The position numbers were made by a program, and so were the translations under genes. The notes below the pieces were generated by a model, which saw only the letters and a list, made by a program, of their open reading frames with translations, had not been told where the DNA came from and searched no databases. From positions 1-12,479 of the forward strand of contig CABUJL010000049.1 in assembly GCA_902491915.1 (NCBI GenBank): a stretch of DNA of 12,479 nucleotides, read 5' to 3'. Every line of letters begins with the position of its first letter. Positions within the stretch are counted from its first letter, which is position 1. Of this stretch, positions 6,848 to 12,479 are shown one piece after another. Origin of the DNA: an uncultured Collinsella sp. GTDB lineage: Bacteria; Actinomycetota; Coriobacteriia; Coriobacteriales; Coriobacteriaceae.

Positions 6848-8305
6848 ATGTCATTTGCAGTCAGTCTGTCCCTTCTCGGCTTGGTCGCTATCGCGGCCCC
6901 GATGGTGGCCTCGGTGCTTGTCGCCCTGTTCCCCCGTCCGTACGCCAAGTGGTTCAGCGTTTTGGGTGCCGCCGTCTCGACGGTCTGCACCATCGCCCTC
7001 GCCGCGAATTTCGCTGGCGCCGGCATGCCCGACACGCAGGTCCCCCTGATCTCGTTTGGGCGGACCCTCGTCATGGGATTCACCTTCGATCGCATGAGCA
7101 CGCTGCTCGCGCCCGCCTTTGTGGGTATCGGCCTGCTTGTCGTGATCTATTCGATCCCCTATATGAGCGAGAATAACCGTGAGCATCCCGATGCACCGCG
7201 TCGTCGCTTCTACGCGTACCTCGCGACCTTCATCGGCGCCATGGCCGGCCTCGTGTACAGCTCGACCCTTTTGGGCCAGCTTGTGTTCTTTGAGATCACG
7301 GGTGCTTGCTCTTGGGGCCTCATTAGCTACTACATGTCGCCTACGGCCAAAAAGGCCGGCATGAAGGCCCTGATCATTACGCATATCGGTGCGCTTGGCC
7401 TGTATCTGGGCGCCGCCATCGTGTTTGCCCACACCGGCACCTTCGCCATTACCGCGATTGCCGGCCTCGACGCCAAGCTCAAGGCTATCGTCCTTTTACT
7501 CGTGCTGTTTGCGGCCTGGGCCAAGTCCGCACAGGTTCCCATGTACATGTGGCTGCCTTCGGCCATGGAGGCGCCGACGCCTGTTTCGGCCTACCTGCAT
7601 GGCGCCTCGATGGTCAAGGTCGGCGTGTGCGTGTTCGCGCGTGCACTCGTCTCTGCCGGCGAGATTCCCGAGATCGTGGGCTGGGTTGCCATTATCGACG
7701 CCATGGTCACCATGCTCTTTGGTTTCCTTATGTACCTGCCGCAAAAGGACATGAAGCGTCTGCTGGCCTTCTCCACGATCGCCCAGCTCTCCTACGTGTT
7801 CTTTGGTCTGGGCCTTTCGGTCTTTGGCAGCCAGCTGGCCTTTGACGGTGCCGTGTGCCACATCTTTAACCACGCTTTCGCCAAGACGCTGTTCTTCCTG
7901 ATCGCCGGTTCGTTCTCCTTTACGCTCGGCACGCGTATGCTGCCCAAGCTTCGCGGCATCGTAAAGAAGTACCCGATCTCGGGCGTGGGCTTTGGTGTCG
8001 CCGCGCTCGCCATTGCCGGCGTGCCGCCCATGAACACGTTCTTCTCGAAGTTCCAGATCATTGCCGGCGGTTTTTCCGTGGGTGCCGGCAACGTCGCGAT
8101 CCTGGTGCTCGTGTGCATCATGGTCGCCGAGACCGTCGCCACCTTCGCCTGGTTCCTCAAGTGGATGGGCTATTGCCTGCCCGGCGAGCCGAGCGACGAG
8201 GTCGCTGCGGGAGCCCCGCTTCCCCGCGCGATGGCGTTCGTGTTCATCGTGCTCATCATCATGGTTATCGTCAGCGGCCCGCTTTCGGCCAGCTGGATCG
8301 GTTAG
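6848..8305 (+). CDS. hyfD: Hydrogenase-4 component D: NuoN/MrpD-like membrane subunit
   Basis: The product is a 485-aa antiporter-like membrane protein; E. coli HyfD is about 479 aa. This subunit type is absent from formate hydrogenlyase-1, so it helps define the Hyf type. Residues expected in the ion path are E149 (VFFEITG), K226 (AAWAKSAQVPMYMWLPSAM), K257 (GASMVKVG) and K346 (NHAFAKTLFF), each within a hydrophobic segment. The short motif WLPSAMEAPTPVSAYLHGA (235-253) is a family hallmark. It should be one of the ion-translocating modules of the membrane arm. The start ATG at 6848 follows a GAGAAGGGA site placed right after the hyfC stop; the gap is 15 bases. Confidence 0.92.
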   Translation: MSFAVSLSLLGLVAIAAPMVASVLVALFPRPYAKWFSVLGAAVSTVCTIALAANFAGAGMPDTQVPLISFGRTLVMGFTFDRMSTLLAPAFVGIGLLVVIYSIPYMSENNREHPDAPRRRFYAYLATFIGAMAGLVYSSTLLGQLVFFEITGACSWGLISYYMSPTAKKAGMKALIITHIGALGLYLGAAIVFAHTGTFAITAIAGLDAKLKAIVLLLVLFAAWAKSAQVPMYMWLPSAMEAPTPVSAYLHGASMVKVGVCVFARALVSAGEIPEIVGWVAIIDAMVTMLFGFLMYLPQKDMKRLLAFSTIAQLSYVFFGLGLSVFGSQLAFDGAVCHIFNHAFAKTLFFLIAGSFSFTLGTRMLPKLRGIVKKYPISGVGFGVAALAIAGVPPMNTFFSKFQIIAGGFSVGAGNVAILVLVCIMVAETVATFAWFLKWMGYCLPGEPSDEVAAGAPLPRAMAFVFIVLIIMVIVSGPLSASWIG

Positions 8306-8318
8306 GAGGTAGAACGAC

Positions 8319-8972
8319 ATGGGTTATTCGATCGTCAACATCCTTGGCGGCCTTCTGATCGTCACGTCCACCATGGTGGTCGTCTCAAAGAACATCAAGC
8401 ACGCCATCAGCTGGTATGCGGTGCAGTCGCTGGTGCTCGTGGGTCTGCTCGCCACGCTCGGTGTCACCACCGGTGCGCAGGAGCTGCTCATGTGGGCCGG
8501 ATCTGCCTTTATCACCAAGGTCGTCCTGGTCCCTTATATCCTCAACCGCGCATACAAGAAGATGGACGAGCCGAGCGACGCATCGCTCAAGGCCGGCCTT
8601 AAGCCCGCGTGGGCCATTTGCATCATCGCCGTGGAGGTCGCGATCTGCTTTGCCGTCGTGACGCAGATCAGCCTGCCCACGGCCGAGGTCGCAACGCCTG
8701 CGCTCGCCATTAGCTTCGCTCACTTCTTTGTGGGCCTCACCTGCATCATCTCGCAGCGCAACATCATGAAGCAGATCTTTGGATACTGCCTCATGGAAAA
8801 CGGCAGCCATGTGACGCTCGCGCTTTTGGCCCCCACTGCTCCCGAGATCATCGAGATCGGTATCGCCACCGACGCCATCTTTGCCGTCATCATCATGTCC
8901 ATCGTCGTGCGTCGCATTTGGGACGACTCCCACTCGCTCGATGCGCGCGACCTGTCCGAGCTGAGGGGGTAG
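8319..8972 (+). CDS. hyfE: Hydrogenase-4 component E: small membrane subunit, partly NuoK-like
   Basis: The product is a 217-aa hydrophobic protein, nearly the same length as E. coli HyfE (about 216 aa). It has roughly six or seven hydrophobic segments, split by a charged loop at ~79-95. Within the N-terminal half, E55 and K67 fall in or next to hydrophobic segments, as in NuoK-like proteins. Like hyfD, this gene is absent from the smaller formate hydrogenlyase-1. It is expected to link antiporter-like modules in the membrane arm. AGGAGGT (8304-8310) overlaps the hyfD stop and precedes the ATG at 8319; hyfF starts 3 bases after the stop. The identification rests on position, length and overall sequence resemblance, since the family has few strong motifs. 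Confidence 0.88.
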   Translation: MGYSIVNILGGLLIVTSTMVVVSKNIKHAISWYAVQSLVLVGLLATLGVTTGAQELLMWAGSAFITKVVLVPYILNRAYKKMDEPSDASLKAGLKPAWAICIIAVEVAICFAVVTQISLPTAEVATPALAISFAHFFVGLTCIISQRNIMKQIFGYCLMENGSHVTLALLAPTAPEIIEIGIATDAIFAVIIMSIVVRRIWDDSHSLDARDLSELRG

Positions 8973-8975
8973 TCC

Positions 8976-10535
8976 ATGGAAACGTTGATTCTCGCCCTGC
9001 TCGCGACTCCTCTGGTGTTCTCGCTGGTCATGGCGTTTTTGCCCAAGAACACGTCCTATAACGTGTTTGCCGGTCTCAACCTGGTCTCCGTCGCAGCCGT
9101 CCTGGTGCTGTCGCTTATGACGGCCGGTGACGTCCTTATGAGCGGCGACACTGCGAGCGCTCTTGGCCTGTGGTTCCACCTCGATTCGCTGGGCGCCATC
9201 TTTGTGCTGCTCATCGGCTTTATCGGTTTTCTTACGGGGCTGTTCTCGCTGCCCTATGTAAAGGCCGATATCGAGGAGGGCTCCATGCCCGCCGAGCGCG
9301 CCAAGCAGTATTTTGCGCTGTTTAGCCTGTTTGTGTTCACCATGCTGCTCGCGTGCCTGTCCAACAACATGATTCTCACGTGGGCCGCCGTGGAGGCAAC
9401 CACGCTTTCCACCGTGTTCCTCGTGGGTATCTACAAGAACAAGACGGCCCTCGAGGCTTCTTGGAAGTATGCGATGGTCTGCACCGCCGGCGTGGCCTTT
9501 GGCCTGTTCGGTACACTGCTGATCTACGCCAACGCCGCCGACGTGATTCCCAACGCCCACGAGGCCGCATTCCTGTCGTGCGTGCTGCCGTATGCCGACC
9601 AGTTCGACCCGACGCTCATGCGCCTCGCCTTTGCGTTTATCGTGATCGGCTTTGGCACCAAGGCCGGCCTGTTCCCCATGCACACTTGGCTGCCCGATGC
9701 CCACTCCCAGGCTCCGAGCCCTGTCTCGGCCCTGCTTTCGGGCGTGCTGCTTAAGTGCGCCATGCTCGTGATCATGCGCTTCTACGGCTTTACTATCCAG
9801 GCCGTGGGCGCCGAGTATCCGCAACTTCTGCTGCTGATCGTCGGCACGCTGTCCATCTTGGTGGCGGCACTTTCGATGTTTCGCCAGGACGACCTCAAGC
9901 GCCGCTTTGCGTACTCGTCTGTGGAGAACGTGGGCGTTATCGCCCTGTGCCTGGGTATCGGTGGCCCGTTGGGTATCGCCGCGGCCCTGCTGCACTGCGT
10001 GTTCCATGGCTTTACCAAGACGCTTGCCTTCTGCTTGTCCGGCAACATCCAGCACGCCTTTGGCACGCGTAGCCTGGCTAAGATCCAGGGTGTCGTCGAG
10101 GTTGCCCCCGCAACAGCCGCGCTCGCCGTCCTGGCGCTGCTCGGTCTTGGTGCCTTCCCGCCCTTTGGCATGTTTATCTCCGAGTTCCTGACTTTTGTCG
10201 CCGGTGTTACCGCCGGTCCCATGTGGCTGGTCGTCGTGGTCGCCCTCGGTCTTACCGTGGCCATCTCCGCGCTCACCCGCATCGCACTCAAGTCGGTATT
10301 CGGCCATGCGCCCCAGGGCATGGGCAAGCATGAGGCCCCGGCGCTCATGCTCATCCCCGAAATCATCCTGGCTGTCATGATCTTGTGGTTTGGCATCGCC
10401 ACCCCGCTGCCCCTCGTGCACGGTGTGGAGACCGCGACCGGCATCGTACTCGAGCAGAGCACCGAGGAACTTCACGCGACGCCGATGTACCGCGCTGTGT
10501 TCGGTACCGAGACCGCTCAGAGCGAGGTGGAGTAA
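8976..10535 (+). CDS. hyfF: Hydrogenase-4 component F: antiporter-like membrane subunit
   Basis: The product is a 519-aa polytopic membrane protein; E. coli HyfF is about 526 aa and very similar over runs such as WAAVEATTLS, FLVGIYKNK and GVAFGLFGT. Buried charged residues characteristic of the antiporter-like family are E140 (AAVEATT), K229 (GFGTKAGLFPMHTWLPDAHS), K260 (GVLLKCAM) and K348 (GFTKTLAF). It is the third antiporter-like subunit in this operon after HyfB and HyfD. The C-terminal ~40 residues are hydrophilic. It starts only 3 bases after hyfE, with a GAGGGGG site inside the end of hyfE (8963-8969), so the two are probably translationally coupled. Confidence 0.93.
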   Translation: METLILALLATPLVFSLVMAFLPKNTSYNVFAGLNLVSVAAVLVLSLMTAGDVLMSGDTASALGLWFHLDSLGAIFVLLIGFIGFLTGLFSLPYVKADIEEGSMPAERAKQYFALFSLFVFTMLLACLSNNMILTWAAVEATTLSTVFLVGIYKNKTALEASWKYAMVCTAGVAFGLFGTLLIYANAADVIPNAHEAAFLSCVLPYADQFDPTLMRLAFAFIVIGFGTKAGLFPMHTWLPDAHSQAPSPVSALLSGVLLKCAMLVIMRFYGFTIQAVGAEYPQLLLLIVGTLSILVAALSMFRQDDLKRRFAYSSVENVGVIALCLGIGGPLGIAAALLHCVFHGFTKTLAFCLSGNIQHAFGTRSLAKIQGVVEVAPATAALAVLALLGLGAFPPFGMFISEFLTFVAGVTAGPMWLVVVVALGLTVAISALTRIALKSVFGHAPQGMGKHEAPALMLIPEIILAVMILWFGIATPLPLVHGVETATGIVLEQSTEELHATPMYRAVFGTETAQSEVE

Positions 10536-10538
10536 CGA

Positions 10539-12311
10539 ATGATTGAAACTGAGAACAAGGTGTATGCCCGCCGCTGCGAAAGCCACGTCGAGGCCCTGCG
10601 CGCCGCAGTGCCGGGCGCTATCGAGAAGGTTGAGTGGCAGTGCGAGGACCAGCTGACGATCACCGTCAAGCTGGACCGTCTGCCCGAGGCCGTCCACTAC
10701 CTGTATTACGAGCGCTACGGCTGGATTCCCGTGATCATCGGCAACGACGAGCGCAGCCTGTGCGGTCGCTACGCCGTGTACTACGTCATCTCCATGGAGG
10801 GGGAGGACCCCGGCTGGGTGACCGTGCGCACCGAGGTCGATCCCGCCAAGATGACGTTCCCGTCCGTGACGCCGTTCGTCCCCGCCTGCGTGTGGGGCGA
10901 GCGCGAGCTTCGCGACATGTTCGGCCTGATTCCCGAAGGCCTGCCCGACCGTCGTCGCCTGGTGCTGCCCGATGACTGGCCCAGTGGCCTGTACCCGCTG
11001 CGCAAGGACTCCATGGACTACCGCTTCCGTCCCGCTCCCGCAAGCGACATGGAAAACTATGAGTTCTTGGCCGATACCAAGGGCAAGGAGACGACGCTCG
11101 TCCCCATGGGCCCGTTGCACATCACCTCCGACGAGCCTGGCCACTTCCGCCTGTTCGTCGAGGGCGAGACGATCGTCGACGCCGACTACCGTCTGTTCTA
11201 CGTGCACCGCGGCATGGAGAAGGTCGCCGAGACGCGCCTGAACTATGACGCCGTGACGTTCCTCGCCGACCGCATCTGCGGCATCTGCGGCTGCGCCCAC
11301 TCGGTGGCCTACGCCGAGGCCGTCGAGCGCGCCCAGGGCATTCATGTCCCGCCGCGCGCCCAGTACATCCGCGCCATCATGCTCGAGGTCGAGCGCCTGC
11401 ACTCGCATCTGCTCAACATCGGCTTGGCGTCGCACTACACGGGCTTCGACTCCGGCTTCCAGCAGTTCTTCCGCGTCCGTGAGAAGTCCATGGACCTGGC
11501 CGAGAAGCTCTCCGGTCACCGCAAGACCTACGGCCTCAACGTGATCGGCGGCGTGCGTCGCGACATTTTGGCCGAGCAGAAGCTTTCCACGCTCACGACC
11601 ATCCACCAGCTGCGCTCCGAGGTTCAAGAACTCGTCGACGTCTTGCTCTCCACGCCCAACTTTATCGAGCGTACGAGCGGTATCGGCATCTTGGACCGCA
11701 AGATCGCACGCGACTTCTCGCCGGTCGGCCCGCTCATGCGTGGCTCGGGCTATGCCCGCGACGTGCGCTTTGACCATCCCTTCGACGGCTACGCCGATCC
11801 GGACGTCCAAAAGATGCACGCCGCTACGGCCGACACCTGCGATGCCTTCGGCCGTACCGCCGTTCGCATCCAGGAGGTCTACGATTCGATCGACATGATC
11901 GAGACCATGCTCGAGAACTGTCCGTCGGGCCCCATCCTCACCACGGATTGGGAGTACACCCCGCACAAGTACGCCATCGGTGCCACCGAGGCGCCGCGCG
12001 GCGAGGACGTGCACTGGGCCATGCTCGGCAACAACCAGAAGTGCTACCGCTGGCGCGCCAAGGCCGCCACGTACAGCAACTGGCCGGTCCTGCGCTACAT
12101 GTTCCGCGGCAACACCGTGGGCGACGCGGCGCTGATCGTCGGCTCGCTCGACCCGTGCTACTCCTGCACCGACCGCGTGACGGTGACCGATGTCGCCGCC
12201 AAGCGCGACCACGTGCTCGACAAGGAGCAGTTCGAGAACGTCTGGCGCGACAAGTCGCCGCTTGCGGGCGAGGGCACCATGGCCGCTCCGCTCGATGAGG
12301 AGGCGCTCTAA
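10539..12311 (+). CDS. hyfG: Hydrogenase-4 large (catalytic) [NiFe] subunit with fused NuoC-like domain
   Basis: The product is 590 aa, somewhat longer than E. coli HyfG/HycE (about 555-570). The N-terminal part (~1-165) is a NuoC-like (30-kDa complex I) domain with the ERELRDMFGL signature (121-130). From ~175 on it is a NuoD-like group 4 [NiFe] hydrogenase large subunit. The Ni-Fe ligands are visible: C247 and C250 in RICGICGCAH (245-254), and C540 and C543 in DPCYSCTDR (538-546). It reduces protons to H2 on the cytoplasmic side of the membrane. A 44-residue tail follows R546; by analogy with HycE, whose tail is removed by the HycI protease after the same CTDR sequence, it is predicted to be cleaved after Ni insertion. 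No such protease is in this window. The ATG at 10539 follows GAGGTGG (10524-10530), 3 bases after hyfF, and hyfH begins 1 base after the stop. Confidence 0.95.
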   Translation: MIETENKVYARRCESHVEALRAAVPGAIEKVEWQCEDQLTITVKLDRLPEAVHYLYYERYGWIPVIIGNDERSLCGRYAVYYVISMEGEDPGWVTVRTEVDPAKMTFPSVTPFVPACVWGERELRDMFGLIPEGLPDRRRLVLPDDWPSGLYPLRKDSMDYRFRPAPASDMENYEFLADTKGKETTLVPMGPLHITSDEPGHFRLFVEGETIVDADYRLFYVHRGMEKVAETRLNYDAVTFLADRICGICGCAHSVAYAEAVERAQGIHVPPRAQYIRAIMLEVERLHSHLLNIGLASHYTGFDSGFQQFFRVREKSMDLAEKLSGHRKTYGLNVIGGVRRDILAEQKLSTLTTIHQLRSEVQELVDVLLSTPNFIERTSGIGILDRKIARDFSPVGPLMRGSGYARDVRFDHPFDGYADPDVQKMHAATADTCDAFGRTAVRIQEVYDSIDMIETMLENCPSGPILTTDWEYTPHKYAIGATEAPRGEDVHWAMLGNNQKCYRWRAKAATYSNWPVLRYMFRGNTVGDAALIVGSLDPCYSCTDRVTVTDVAAKRDHVLDKEQFENVWRDKSPLAGEGTMAAPLDEEAL

Positions 12312-12312
12312 T

Positions 12313-12479
12313 ATGCTGAAGCTTTGGAAGGTTAACGCCAAGGCCGGCGACGCGACGGTCAAGTACCCGTTTGCGCCGTTCCCCACCAATAAGGACATGC
12401 GCGGCAAGCCCGAGCACAATGCCGAGCTCTGCATCGCCTGCGGTGCCTGCGGCGTGGCGTGCCCGGCCGATGCCATTCG
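12313..12479 (+). CDS. hyfH: Hydrogenase-4 component H: two-cluster ferredoxin-like subunit (partial, runs off the window)
   Basis: Only the first 55 residues are present. They begin MLKLWKVNAKAGDATVKYPF and contain the [4Fe-4S] ligands C40, C43, C46 and C50 (CIACGACGVACPADAI). This matches the start of E. coli HyfH, which shares the TVKYPFAP and RGKP runs and CIACGAC at the same spacing. HyfH is a NuoI-like subunit with two [4Fe-4S] clusters that carries electrons within the soluble arm. The full family length is about 180 aa, so most of the gene lies beyond the window. GAGGAGG at 12297-12303, inside the end of hyfG, supports the ATG at 12313. A hyfI-type small subunit is expected next. Confidence 0.9.
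   Translation, partial: MLKLWKVNAKAGDATVKYPFAPFPTNKDMRGKPEHNAELCIACGACGVACPADAI

Noticed and set aside
8385..12476. A 1363-codon open frame on the minus strand opposite hyfE-hyfH
   Set aside because: It is a shadow of GC-biased codons on the + strand. Its translation is low-complexity (rich in H, R, G, D, A), has no recognisable domain and lies across well-supported hyf genes. The same holds for the 857-codon (3824-6397) and 580-codon (1435-3177) minus-strand frames.

Overview
The window is the front part of one long rightward operon for a Hyf-type (hydrogenase-4, group 4a [NiFe]) formate hydrogenlyase. All genes are on the + strand. An AT-richer, apparently non-coding leader (1-369) is followed by hydN (4x[4Fe-4S] ferredoxin), fdhF (selenocysteine-containing formate dehydrogenase H), and then hyfA, hyfB, hyfC, hyfD, hyfE, hyfF, hyfG and the start of hyfH, which runs off the right edge. 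From hyfA on, the order matches the Escherichia coli hyfABCDEFGH order. The protein lengths (205, 672, 308, 485, 217, 519, 590 aa) are close to the E. coli counterparts as I remember them.

The genes form one machine. FdhF oxidises formate at a Mo/W-bis-MGD-selenocysteine centre. HydN and HyfA are four-cluster ferredoxin-like proteins that can carry the electrons. HyfH (two-cluster family) and HyfG (NiFe catalytic subunit with a fused NuoC-like N-terminal domain) pass them to protons to make H2. HyfB, HyfD and HyfF (antiporter-like, NuoL/M/N-type), HyfC (NuoH-like) and HyfE form a large membrane arm. Three antiporter-like subunits suggest that formate conversion to H2 + CO2 is coupled to ion translocation. 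The last soluble subunit (a HyfI-type small subunit), the maturation protease and any regulator are not in the window.

The key reading point is fdhF. It is interrupted by an in-frame TGA at 1381-1383 which is read as selenocysteine 140, so 964-3186 is one gene of 740 residues and not two fragments. A hairpin with a GGTCT loop follows the TGA at the place expected for a bacterial SECIS element.

Organism: moderately GC-rich coding DNA, strong AGGAGG-type ribosome binding sites, tight gene packing and a selenocysteine FdhF next to hyf suggest an anaerobic gut Actinomycetota of the class Coriobacteriia (for example Collinsella or a relative). This is inferred from style and gene content only.

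Regulatory structure seen by eye: a perfect 11-bp dyad in the leader (167-192), an FNR-like half-site pair (39-52), small hairpins between hydN and fdhF, and a very strong GC-rich hairpin between fdhF and hyfA (3208-3242) that may act as an internal attenuator, terminator or mRNA processing/stability element. I see no mobile element, CRISPR array, tRNA or rRNA. The enzyme system is a known type. Its interest lies in the host lineage, the linkage of fdhF with hyf, and the RNA signals.
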